Assembly: GCF_000473205.1 (NCBI RefSeq)
Contig: NZ_KI421507.1
Span: 3,767,057 to 3,831,056, forward strand
Direction of reading: 5' to 3'
Source of the DNA: Pseudophaeobacter arcticus DSM 23566
Lineage (GTDB): Bacteria > Pseudomonadota > Alphaproteobacteria > Rhodobacterales > Rhodobacteraceae
DNA: 64,000 nucleotides
In this document: positions 45,817 through 53,956 of the stretch, in pieces
Layout of the letters: each line of letters begins with the position of its first letter
How positions within the stretch are numbered: position 1 is the stretch's first letter
Program-made: the position numbers and the translations under genes
Notes under the pieces: model-generated
Databases searched by the model: none
What the model was told of the DNA's origin: nothing
What the model saw: only the letters and a program-made list of their open reading frames with translations

Positions 45817-47262
45817 ATGACAGCTTCTTTTGACTATTTCATTGTCTTTGCCGAAATGCGGACGGGGTCCAACTTTCTGGAAACCAATCTCAATGCCTTT
45901 GACGGGGTAACCTGTCATGGCGAGGCGTTTAACCCACATTTCATTGGCTATCCCAACAAGGACAATATTCTGGGGATCACCCAGGACATGCGAGAAGACA
46001 ATCCAGGCTGCCTGATCTCGCAGATCAAGTCCGAAGCGGGGGTTCTCGGGGGGTTTCGCTACTTCCACGACCATGACCCACGGGTTCTGGATCTGGCGCT
46101 GGAGGATCCGCGCTGCGCCAAGGTGATCCTGACCCGAAATCCGCTGGACAGCTATGTTTCCTGGAAAATTGCCAAGGCCACAGGTCAGTGGAAACTGACC
46201 AATGTGAAACGTCGCAAAGAGGCTCTGGCGCAGTTTGACGGTGCTGAATTCGCCCGGCATGTAGAGGCGCTGCAGGATTTTCAGATCACCCTGCTGAACC
46301 GGCTGCAGAAATCCGGACAAACTGGCTTTTATCTGGCCTATGAGGATCTTCAGAATCTTGAGGTGATGAACGGCCTGGCGCGGTGGTTGGGAGTAGACTC
46401 ACAGCTTGAGGCGCTGGATGACAGTTTGAAACGGCAAAACCCGGCGCCGGTTGTGTCAAAGGTCGAAAACCCAGCTGCGATGGCAGAGGCCCTGGCGGCA
46501 ATGGACCGTTTCAACCTGAGCCGCACCCCCAATTTTGAACCCCGTAGGGGTCCGGCGGTACCGGGCTATGTTGCCGGGGTGGTGACACCGCTGCTGTATC
46601 TGCCCATCAGGGGCGGACCTGAGACGGAAGTGACAGCCTGGATGGCGGGGCTCGATAATGTGACGCCCGAGGGGCTGATCCAAAAAATGAACCAGAAGCA
46701 GCTGCGTCAGTGGAAGCGGGGAAACCCGGGGTTTCGCAGCTTTACCGTATTGCGGCATCCGGCAGCACGGGCGCATTCTGTGTTCTGTCGCAGGATTTTG
46801 CAAAAGGGCGGAAGCAGCTATGGTGGCATTCGCGAGACACTGCGACGCCAGTTTAAGCTGCCGCTGCCCAAGGATGGCCCGGATGGCAGCTATAGCAAGG
46901 CAGATCACTATGCGGGTTTCTCTCAGTTTCTGACCTTTTTGCAGGCCAATCTGGCTGGGCAAACTTCGGTGCGGGTGGATGCGGAATGGGCAAGCCAATC
47001 GCAGGCGCTGTCTGGGCTGGCAGAACTGGGCGCGCCAGACCTGGTGTTGCGCGAGGAAGAGTTGGCCGAGGCCCTGCCTGCTTTGGCGCAGAAGCTGGGC
47101 CGCGCCACGCCGCACCAGCCCAAGCCAGCTCCTGAGGATCACCCTTATCGTTTGGAGGATATCTGGGATGCAGCGCTGGAGAAGCAGGTGTCCTCTCTGT
47201 ACCAACGTGACTACGTGATGTTTGGCTTTGCGCCATGGCAGGCCCAGGAGTCCCCGCGCTAG
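45817..47262 (+). CDS. Two-part carbohydrate sulfotransferase (NodH/Stf0-like)
   Basis: The 481-residue protein looks like two sulfotransferase-type modules in one chain. The first has the PAPS 5'-phosphosulfate loop EMRTGSNFLE (13-22) and a 3'-phosphate motif RNPLDSYVSWK (107-117), as in NodH/Stf0 enzymes. The second, from about 250, has FTVLRHPAARAHSVFCRRIL, resembling the Sulfotransfer_2 signature. Enzymes of this family sulfate carbohydrates using PAPS. The gene closes the glycosyltransferase operon, and cysQ, which removes the PAP product, is 7 kb upstream. Whether both modules are active is not clear; the second lacks an obvious P-loop. Confidence 0.8.
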   Translation: MTASFDYFIVFAEMRTGSNFLETNLNAFDGVTCHGEAFNPHFIGYPNKDNILGITQDMREDNPGCLISQIKSEAGVLGGFRYFHDHDPRVLDLALEDPRCAKVILTRNPLDSYVSWKIAKATGQWKLTNVKRRKEALAQFDGAEFARHVEALQDFQITLLNRLQKSGQTGFYLAYEDLQNLEVMNGLARWLGVDSQLEALDDSLKRQNPAPVVSKVENPAAMAEALAAMDRFNLSRTPNFEPRRGPAVPGYVAGVVTPLLYLPIRGGPETEVTAWMAGLDNVTPEGLIQKMNQKQLRQWKRGNPGFRSFTVLRHPAARAHSVFCRRILQKGGSSYGGIRETLRRQFKLPLPKDGPDGSYSKADHYAGFSQFLTFLQANLAGQTSVRVDAEWASQSQALSGLAELGAPDLVLREEELAEALPALAQKLGRATPHQPKPAPEDHPYRLEDIWDAALEKQVSSLYQRDYVMFGFAPWQAQESPR

Positions 47263-47697
47263 TCAGAGAGAAGTGCCACCCTGGCCCACCCTGGCCCAGC
47301 CATGTGGCGTTGAGGGGCTGACCCTTGGGGCTGAGGCGCTACCGGGTGCCAAAATCAAACTCCAAAATCAAACAGTGGTCGCCAGGGCAAAGGGGGAACT
47401 CCCGCGCCCGTTTGATGTTTTGCTGTGCAAAACATCAAAACAGCCTTGGGCGTGGCGCCGCCTGTCGGCGGCGCTGCAGCGTGGGACAACAGGGGTCAGG
47501 TGACATGACTGTTGTTCGCCTGACGGGACAGTGGCCAAAGGGGCGCGTGAAAACTCCAATGGAGATTTCACGCCGGGCCCAACCGGAAGGGATCTTTGAA
47601 AAAGATCTCCTGACGGGCGGGAGCACTTGGGGGAGGACCAAGCGCTGAAGCGCAGTTTTCAATAGGCTTACGGAAAAATCGCCCGAGGGGCGTGATC
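47263..47697. other. Non-coding stretch rich in hairpins and short repeats
   Basis: No plausible coding frame. Two short tandem repeats occur (10 bases at 47278-47297, 12 bases at 47349-47373). Hairpins include a perfect 13-base stem with three-base loop (47411-47439), a 12-of-13 stem with three-base loop (47545-47573), a smaller one at 47591-47607, and the ptsN terminator at 47680-47692. Confidence 0.6.
47674..47692 (-). terminator. Terminator of ptsN
   Basis: A five-base GC stem (47680-47684 with 47688-47692) with a three-base loop; on the minus strand it leads into ATTTTT. It lies just after the ptsN stop codon. Confidence 0.65.
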
Positions 47698-48162
47698 TCA
47701 GGCGGCCTGTACCGATTGCGCCTCGGTCAGGATCGTGAACAGCGTTGCCGGGTCGTGATTGGCGCGCAGCTTGGTGCAGAAACTTTGCTCCCGCAGTGTG
47801 CGTGACACCAAGGCTAGGGCCTTCAGGTGTTCTACCCCGGCGTCTTCGGGTGCAAAGAGAGAAAAGGCAATGTCCACCGGTTGGCGATCAACCGAATCAA
47901 AATCCAGGGGTTTTTCCAGAATCAAAAAGACACCGCACACCATATCGAGGCCGCTGAGCCGTGCATGGGGCAGGGCAACGCCGTGACCAACCCCGGTGGG
48001 GCCAAGGCTCTCCCGGTCCAGGAGAGCCTCCACAGTTGCTTGGGCGGACAGGCCATAGGCGGCCTGTGCCACCTCGGCGACTTCCTGAAACAGGCGCTTT
48101 TTGCTGGATACGGCTCCGATAACCCGGACAGCGCCCGGCTTAAGGATGCTTGAAATCTGCAT
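47698..48162 (-). CDS. ptsN: Nitrogen-type PTS IIA protein PtsN
   Basis: The 154-residue IIA(Ntr) protein takes phosphate from NPr at the histidine in GVALPHARLSG. It regulates carbon, nitrogen and potassium responses rather than sugar transport. Length and fold are complete. It is the last gene of the lpt-hpf-ptsN cluster, an arrangement common in proteobacteria near rpoN, which is absent here. Confidence 0.94.
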   Translation of the reverse strand: MQISSILKPGAVRVIGAVSSKKRLFQEVAEVAQAAYGLSAQATVEALLDRESLGPTGVGHGVALPHARLSGLDMVCGVFLILEKPLDFDSVDRQPVDIAFSLFAPEDAGVEHLKALALVSRTLREQSFCTKLRANHDPATLFTILTEAQSVQAA

Positions 48163-48207
48163 AAGTCACCTGCTCCGTTCAGATGCCGTGGTTTGGCTTT
48201 CTACAGC

Positions 48208-48777
48208 CTATACCGTGGGATCGATCCAACCAATGTTGCCATCTTCCCGGCGGTATACCACGTTCACCCCGTTTTTGCTTTCATTACGGAATACCAGCAC
48301 CGGGGCGCCTGCAAGCTCCATCTGCATCACCGCTTCACCAACAGAGAGGGATTGAATCCTGGTCTCCATCTCGGCAACGATGATTGGCTGCAGCGTGTCA
48401 GGCTCGGTCGCGGTATCCGCGTCATCAGAGGCGAGGATATAAGAGTTACCGCCGAGAATTTCAACCGGTTCGCTGCGATCGCGATGGTGATCTTTCAATC
48501 GGCGCTTGTAACGGCGTAGCTGTTTTTCCATCTTTTCGTTGCAGGCTTCAAAAGCAGCATAAATTTCAGTGGCATGCGCCTTGGCTTGCGCGGTCAACCC
48601 GGTCGAAAGATGGACCGTGGCTTCGCAAATATATTCATGCGCAGACTTGGAAAAGACGACAGTTGCATCAGTTGGGCGTTCTGCATATTTCGAGACGACA
48701 GTCCCCAGCTCGGTCTGAACATGGGTCTGCAGGGCTTCGCCAATGTCGATCTGTTTACCGGTGATTTTGTAACGCAT
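48208..48777 (-). CDS. hpf: Ribosome hibernation promoting factor, long form
   Basis: From ATG 48777 (AAGGAG site) the protein is 189 residues. The N-terminal S30AE domain (1-105, MRYKITGKQIDIGEALQTHV onwards) binds the decoding site. The C-terminal domain (about 130-189, ending in VYRREDGNIGWIDPTV) dimerises ribosomes into 100S particles. This is the long form that needs no separate RMF. It is upstream of ptsN, and a 319-base gap separates it from lptB. Confidence 0.93.
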   Translation of the reverse strand: MRYKITGKQIDIGEALQTHVQTELGTVVSKYAERPTDATVVFSKSAHEYICEATVHLSTGLTAQAKAHATEIYAAFEACNEKMEKQLRRYKRRLKDHHRDRSEPVEILGGNSYILASDDADTATEPDTLQPIIVAEMETRIQSLSVGEAVMQMELAGAPVLVFRNESKNGVNVVYRREDGNIGWIDPTV

Positions 48778-49096
48778 GTGATCTCCTTCACAAATTTCCA
48801 CCCAAAACACCCTCCGGGCCGGGCCCGCCGGGTTGTCGTCAGTTTTGGGTTAGGGGATTAGGCTGGGTGCAGGGTTGCAGCCCTTCGGGACTTGTTGCCA
48901 AGACCACGCGTCGGACTACCTCATGCTGTACTTTTGCCATGACTCAATTCGATGGCAAACCGGGCGGAGAGTCAATGGAGTTGCGGCATTTTGATGGTCG
49001 GAAATGTCCTTGGGTGGCAAAAAACGGCTGCTGGAAAAGCTATGCATTTGAGGCAAGTTTTGGGCGCAGGCAAATAGACCTCAGGTTAGCTGAGGA
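48778..49096. other. Gap between lptB and hpf
   Basis: The 319 bases probably hold the hpf promoter. A stretch at about 48924-48939 on the minus strand shows TGGCA and a GC ten bases after the GG, a poor match to a sigma-54 site. A short open frame on the plus strand (48867-49127) has atypical composition and overlaps lptB; I do not call it. Confidence 0.4.
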
Positions 49097-49858
49097 TTAC
49101 GAAATCCGGAAATTGTCACCCAGATAGACGCGGCGCACATTTGCGTTTTCGACAACTTCGGCAGGGCTGCCTGACATCAGAACCTGACCGTCATGCAAGA
49201 TATAGGCGCGGTCCACGATTTCGAGAGTCTCACGGACGTTGTGATCGGTGATCAACACGCCAATTCCACGCTTTTTCAGATCGGCTACCAGGTGGCGGAT
49301 ATCGCCCACCGAAATAGGATCTACGCCGGCAAAGGGTTCATCCAGCAACAGATATTTTGGATCAGCCGCCAGGCAACGGGCGATTTCAACCCGGCGACGT
49401 TCGCCGCCCGATAGGGCCAGAGCCGGGGCACGGCGCAGGTGCTCGATGGAGAAATCCGACAGCAGCTCTTCCAGCCGTTCGCGACGGCGGTGGCTGTGTT
49501 TCACCGCGATATCCAGAACCGCCATGATGTTGTCTTCGACAGAGAGGCCGCGGAAAATCGACATCTCCTGCGGCAGATAGCCAATGCCCAGCCGGGCGCG
49601 CCGGTACATCGGCAGGGTGGTGACATTTTGCCCATCAATGGTGACGGTGCCTGCCTCGGGAAAGATCAGCCCGGCAATGGCGTAAAAGCTGGTGGTCTTG
49701 CCCGACCCGTTCGGCCCCAGCAGCGCCACCACCTCGCCGCGATCCAGGGTGATCGAGACGTCGCGGATCACGACTTTTTTGCGGTAGCTTTTGCGTAGCT
49801 TCTCGATACGCAGCCCCGAAGAGCCTTCGGTCAGTTTGAGATTGGGTGTTGCGGACAT
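49097..49858 (-). CDS. lptB: LPS export ATPase LptB
   Basis: A 253-residue ABC ATPase that powers lipopolysaccharide extraction with LptFG. Walker A GPNGSGKTTSF, signature LSGGERRRVEIAR and Walker B KYLLLDEPFAGVDP are intact, and the GYLPQEMSIFRGL Q-loop region is LptB-like. It overlaps the lptA stop by one base. Confidence 0.97.
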   Translation of the reverse strand: MSATPNLKLTEGSSGLRIEKLRKSYRKKVVIRDVSITLDRGEVVALLGPNGSGKTTSFYAIAGLIFPEAGTVTIDGQNVTTLPMYRRARLGIGYLPQEMSIFRGLSVEDNIMAVLDIAVKHSHRRRERLEELLSDFSIEHLRRAPALALSGGERRRVEIARCLAADPKYLLLDEPFAGVDPISVGDIRHLVADLKKRGIGVLITDHNVRETLEIVDRAYILHDGQVLMSGSPAEVVENANVRRVYLGDNFRIS

Positions 49859-50370
49859 CAGTTATTTTCGCTCGAACTGGAACTTGGATTCAAAATGGTT
49901 TTGACACGCCCGGCCATGCTGGCTGTCCCGGTGGTGAGATTGACCACCATCCGCTGTGACGCCAGCGTGCCCGCGCTTTGATTTAGCAGGACATTTCCGG
50001 TCAGGACGATGGTGCCTTCGTCGATGGTATATTCCGCCCGCTGGGCTTCGGCTGCATCCGGGCCGCTCACCAAGATGACGTTTCCAGTGGCCTCGAGCCG
50101 TTCGATCGCGCGCTTGCCATCCGCGTCGGTTTTGTAAATCACCAGTACCCGGTCCGCCGCCAGCCGCATCACCCCCTGCACGATCAAGACACCGCCGGTA
50201 AATTCAGCCGAACCATCAGCCTGGTTGACCGCCAGCGCATCAGAGGTGACCTCAACCGGCAATGAGGGGTCGGCCTTGACCGAGCCAAAGGCCACATTCT
50301 GTGCGGTTGCGGGCAGGGTTAACCACAGCGTGGAGATCAGGAAAATGCAAAGGGCACGCAAATGAGTCAC
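49858..50370 (-). CDS. lptA: LPS transport periplasmic protein LptA
   Basis: The 170-residue protein begins at GTG 50370, with a signal peptide (1-23, ending in ATAQ). The rest is an OstA-like beta-jellyroll (VTSDALAVNQADGSAEFTGGVLI onwards). It forms the periplasmic bridge that passes LPS to LptD. It is placed between lptC and lptB as in most proteobacteria. Confidence 0.92.
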   Translation of the reverse strand: MTHLRALCIFLISTLWLTLPATAQNVAFGSVKADPSLPVEVTSDALAVNQADGSAEFTGGVLIVQGVMRLAADRVLVIYKTDADGKRAIERLEATGNVILVSGPDAAEAQRAEYTIDEGTIVLTGNVLLNQSAGTLASQRMVVNLTTGTASMAGRVKTILNPSSSSSENN

Positions 50371-50373
50371 AAT

Positions 50374-50970
50374 TTATCTTTCCAATTTTAGAGGAGAGTA
50401 CACCAGCTTGACACTCTTGGTGAAGAGCAGATGCACGGGACCACCGACAGTTTCTGAACTGATCTCCATATGTCCGGCGGTTAAATCGCCCAAATCTCCT
50501 GTGGCGCGAATGGCGCCGGGGCTTTCGGCATGCACCGCGCTCAGCTGGGATTTCAACACCTCTGTTTGAACCACCATACCATCGGCTGTGGTGATTTCGA
50601 CATTGCCAACAAAACGCGCGAGATCCTGATCCGGGTGCACCGTGCCGCGATCCGAGGTCAGGGTGATCTGGCCGCCGGTGACCATGCGGATCTCAGCCCT
50701 GAGATTGCTGGCAATCACCCGCTGATCTGCGTTGGCGCGGGCCATTGCAGCGGTGACCCAGATTTCATCCCCCTGGGCGGTTGAACCGGAAAAAAACGGC
50801 GCGGTCACCTGTTGGCCGCGCAGGCGCTCTTCTATTTCTCGGTCGGCAAAGGGAATAACCGCCTCGGTGTCAGACCCAGGCGAGATGAGAAACAGGGTCG
50901 ACAACAAGGCCAGCGCTGCCAGCGGCAGAAACACCTTGAGATAGCTCACCATGCGGGAATACTGATCCAT
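50374..50970 (-). CDS. lptC: LPS export factor LptC
   Basis: A 198-residue protein with one N-terminal membrane helix (about 10-30) and a periplasmic jellyroll. It links the LptBFG complex to LptA. Motif conservation is low, as usual for LptC, so the call rests on size, topology and gene order. Confidence 0.85.
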   Translation of the reverse strand: MDQYSRMVSYLKVFLPLAALALLSTLFLISPGSDTEAVIPFADREIEERLRGQQVTAPFFSGSTAQGDEIWVTAAMARANADQRVIASNLRAEIRMVTGGQITLTSDRGTVHPDQDLARFVGNVEITTADGMVVQTEVLKSQLSAVHAESPGAIRATGDLGDLTAGHMEISSETVGGPVHLLFTKSVKLVYSPLKLER

Positions 50971-50987
50971 ATCCGGGCTGCCTGCTC

Positions 50988-51956
50988 CTACCCGAGACCA
51001 GCGCGCAGGCAGTCGTGGATGTGCAACAGCCCCTCGGCGCGGTGACCCTTGGTTGGGTCCACCACAAACAGGCAGGTGATTTTGCGCTGGTTCATGATGG
51101 CCACGGCCTCTGCCGCGAGAGCATCGGGGCCTATGGTTGTTGGGTCTTTGGTCATGACAGCGGCGGCCAGCTTTTGCAGCAGGCCGTCCATATGGCGCCG
51201 CAGGTCACCGTCGGTGATAATACCCAGCAGATTGCCCTCTGTATCGGTCACACCAGAGACGCCAAATCCCTTTTGGCTGATCTCGATGAGAGCTTCGGAC
51301 ATCGGAGTGTCCGCCGCAACAACGGGCAGGGATTCGCCGCCGTGCATCAGGTCGCTGACCTTGCTGAGCTGGGCACCCAGCTTGCCACCGGGGTGGAAGT
51401 CGCGAAAATTCTCGGGACGGAAATCGCGGTGCTTCATGATGGCGATGGCCAGGGCGTCACCCATGGCCAGGGTCAATGTGGTCGAGTTCGAAGGCACAAT
51501 CCCATAGCCACAGGCCTCACCCATGGCGGGGATCTGCAGCTGCACATCGGCCTGGGTCATCAGGGTGCTGTCGGGTTTGCTGGAGAGGCCAATCAGCGGG
51601 ATATCAAACCGGCGGGTAAAGGCCAGCAGATTGGCCAGTTCCGGTGCTTCGCCGGAATTGGAAATCGCCACCACCACATCGCCCTTGGACAACATGCCCA
51701 GGTCGCCGTGGCTGGCCTCGGCGGGGTGGACAAAATAGGCCGGGGTGCCGGTGCTGGCCAGGGTGGCTGCGATCTTGCGACCGATATGGCCGGATTTGCC
51801 AATGCCGCTGATGATGATACGCCCGGTTGCCGCCAGAATCAGATTGGCGGCTTCGACAAAGCGCTCATCAAAGCTCTCGGCCAATGCATCCAAGGCGCGG
51901 GCCTCGTCTGTGGCCACCTGACGAGCGGTGGCGAGGAGTTTTTCAGAAGCGGTCAT
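50988..51956 (-). CDS. kdsD: Arabinose-5-phosphate isomerase KdsD/KpsF
   Basis: The 322-residue protein has an SIS sugar-isomerase domain (about 40-170, GRIIISGIGKSGHIGRKIAAT and HPAEASHGDLGM) followed by two CBS domains (about 200-320). It converts ribulose-5-phosphate to arabinose-5-phosphate, the first step to Kdo. Start at ATG 51956 overlaps the rnd stop (ATGA). It fits with the kdsB gene at 38.9 kb and the Lpt genes downstream. Confidence 0.94.
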   Translation of the reverse strand: MTASEKLLATARQVATDEARALDALAESFDERFVEAANLILAATGRIIISGIGKSGHIGRKIAATLASTGTPAYFVHPAEASHGDLGMLSKGDVVVAISNSGEAPELANLLAFTRRFDIPLIGLSSKPDSTLMTQADVQLQIPAMGEACGYGIVPSNSTTLTLAMGDALAIAIMKHRDFRPENFRDFHPGGKLGAQLSKVSDLMHGGESLPVVAADTPMSEALIEISQKGFGVSGVTDTEGNLLGIITDGDLRRHMDGLLQKLAAAVMTKDPTTIGPDALAAEAVAIMNQRKITCLFVVDPTKGHRAEGLLHIHDCLRAGLG

Positions 51957-52567
51957 GAGTGCGCAAAGATATCCGTTTCGGGCCAACCGGCCAGGTCAAG
52001 TTTGGCACGCATTGGCAAAAAGTCAAAACAAGCCTGAGCCATTTCCATACGGCCTTCGCGTTCCAGCCGCTTATTCAGGGCTTCGCGCAGGCGATGCAGG
52101 TACAAGACATCCGAGGCCGCATAGTCCAGCTGCGCATCCGTCAGCACCTTGGCGCCCCAGTCGCTCATCTGTTGCTGTTTGGAGATATCCACGCCGATCA
52201 GCTCATGGGTCAGGTTCTTCAGCCCGTGGCGGTCGGTATAGGTGCGCACCAGGCGGCTGGCGATCTTGGTGCAATAGACCGGCGCGGTAAGGGCGCCAAA
52301 GGCATGGTACATGGCGGCAATGTCAAAGCGGCCAAAGTGGAACAGCTTTAGCGTCTTTGGATCTTCCAGCATGGCGCAAAGGTTAGGCGCTTCGGTCTGT
52401 CCCTTGGCAACCTGCACAATATGCGCATTGCCATCGCCGTCGGACAGCTGAATGACGCAGAGCCGGTCACGATGGGGGTTCAATCCCATGGTTTCGCAGT
52501 CAATCGCCACCACCGGGCCGAGTTTGAGGTCATCGGGCAGATCGTTTTGATACAGATGGTTGGCCAA
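51953..52567 (-). CDS. rnd: Ribonuclease D (short form)
   Basis: A 204-residue DEDDy exonuclease. Catalytic residues are D23 and E25 (AIDCETMGL), D82 (HFGRFDI) and the Y149/D153 pair (YAASD). The HRDC domains of enterobacterial RNase D are missing, as is common in alphaproteobacteria. It trims tRNA 3' ends. It is followed in an overlapping arrangement by kdsD. Confidence 0.92.
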   Translation of the reverse strand: MANHLYQNDLPDDLKLGPVVAIDCETMGLNPHRDRLCVIQLSDGDGNAHIVQVAKGQTEAPNLCAMLEDPKTLKLFHFGRFDIAAMYHAFGALTAPVYCTKIASRLVRTYTDRHGLKNLTHELIGVDISKQQQMSDWGAKVLTDAQLDYAASDVLYLHRLREALNKRLEREGRMEMAQACFDFLPMRAKLDLAGWPETDIFAHS

Positions 52568-53069
52568 TGCAGAAATCCTTTGCCGGTAGCGGACCCAAGG
52601 CGGGTCTCATCCTGGTCACAGTCTGGGTTGTCGTCTGGGTCGCTCTTTGACGCCATGCGCCGATGAATTCGAAATAAGGGCAATGCGGCGCGAACTCAAC
52701 TGCCAGGCTGTCATCACCCTGTGTTGCAGGGGCATTTTTACTGTGCAATCGGCTCCTGCCAGTTCGGGGCCAGTTCGGGGCCAGCGTGAATACCTGTGTG
52801 AAGGCCAGTGTGAAGGTCGGATATATCGGGCGTTTTGAAATGTTCAGCGCCCCCGTACCCTGCGTTTGTTTCTAAATCTAGTGGTGCGCCCTGAAGAGGG
52901 GGGTAATCCGGCATTTGGCAATCCATTCATTGCCCTTGGATAGCCTGCTGCTGCCCCTGTCGAGGCAGGCTTTGCTGTTCAGCGCGATTGGTCTGGGGGG
53001 GAGCGATAAACACCGGGTGTCGCCCTGCTTTTGCAGGGGTCGGACGTTTTCCAGATAAGTGGGAAAATT
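52568..53069. other. Gap between rnd and tRNA-Leu
   Basis: The 502 bases hold no gene I can support. An 11-base sequence is repeated in tandem at about 52759-52780, and related GTGAAGG repeats follow. Short inverted repeats (for example a six-base stem near 53022-53037) are present but none has a T run. The region probably contains the rnd promoter and downstream tRNA-processing signals. Confidence 0.5.
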
Positions 53070-53156
53070 TGGTGCCCAGGAGAGGACTCGAACCTCCACA
53101 TCGTTGCCAATACTAGCACCTGAAGCTAGCGCGTCTACCAATTCCGCCACCTGGGC
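53070..53156 (-). tRNA. tRNA-Leu (anticodon CAG)
   Basis: The 87-base cloverleaf reads on the minus strand: acceptor GCCCAGG pairing with CCTGGGC, a D arm with the A-rich loop, anticodon loop TTCAGGT (anticodon CAG) on a CTAGC/GCTAG stem, a long variable arm as expected for class II tRNA, and a T arm with GGTTCGAGTCC. The 3' CCA is encoded. Confidence 0.95.
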
Positions 53157-53277
53157 AGGTGTCGTGTTGGGGCCGTATAGGCTGCAGCGTCGGGGGCGTC
53201 AAACGGATTTTTGACATTTTTGCAAAAACTCTGCCACCTTCCGGATTTTGCGCTCCTGAACAGGTGGCCGGGGGTGC

Positions 53278-53709
53278 TCAGCGAGTTGCGACTGCGGGCT
53301 CTGAGGCGGCAAAGAAGCTCATCCTCATGGCGACAAATCTCAGAAATTGTGTCCAGGCCTCATCGGTTTCCTTGCTCCACTCCGGGCCCAGGATGGTGGC
53401 AAGCGTGTTGGTGAAGCTGGAGATGAAGTGGTTAAAGTGCGTGTCGGAAATTTCCATTCTGTGATGCTTATTTCCCAGCGCCGCGAGAATGCCATCCAGT
53501 CGGTCGGTGCTTTCCAGAGCCTCAGCCATATGGGTCAAGGAGGCAAGCATCTTTGCCTCGAGACGCGCGATGTCGGTTGGGAAAATGGCGCGGGCCTCTG
53601 GGCAGGCGGCAAAGAAGCTCTGATAAAAGACTGGAATGAAAGTATCGAGGTTCATTCTGTCACTTTCAAGGCTGCGGAGCACATGGGCTTTGCAGGTATC
53701 GGCTTCCAT
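53278..53709 (-). CDS. Single-domain globin
   Basis: Starting at ATG 53709 (GAGGAA site) the protein is 143 residues, the size of one globin domain. The pattern matches the Hmp/Vgb group: FIPVFYQSFFAACPEARAIFP, the proximal histidine in LGNKHHRMEI (H82), and HFISSFTNTLATILGPEW. There is no FAD/NAD reductase domain, so any redox partner is elsewhere. Such globins bind O2 or NO and are thought to protect from NO or to store oxygen. Confidence 0.8.
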   Translation of the reverse strand: MEADTCKAHVLRSLESDRMNLDTFIPVFYQSFFAACPEARAIFPTDIARLEAKMLASLTHMAEALESTDRLDGILAALGNKHHRMEISDTHFNHFISSFTNTLATILGPEWSKETDEAWTQFLRFVAMRMSFFAASEPAVATR

Positions 53710-53956
53710 GGGATTTGTTCCTCGGCTTTTGAAAATAGCCATTTTGTTTGTATGTTTTAGCTGTGTCGCGCGGCGTCTTTGGAGGACCCATAGATAGTTT
53801 TGAATGTATGGCAACGCAAACTGAAATATGGGGCATCTTTGTTAACGCCAAATGCAGATTCTGCATCCATTGTGCCCGTGGCTCCGCGTTTTGCGCCTTG
53901 TTTGAAAGGTTCAGGAACGGTAGATCGGAGCCATAGCTATTTGCAGGAGCCAAGAG

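Noticed and set aside
47325..47648. A 107-codon frame on the plus strand after the sulfotransferase gene
   Set aside because: It spans several hairpins, lacks a ribosome site and is rich in Arg, Gly and Cys.
48924..48939. Possible sigma-54 promoter for hpf-ptsN
   Set aside because: GG and GC are ten bases apart, but most of the flanking consensus, including the TT before GC, is missing.
48867..49127. An 86-codon frame on the plus strand between hpf and lptB
   Set aside because: GTG start without a good ribosome site, overlap with the lptB end and odd composition; it could be a small gene but support is too weak.
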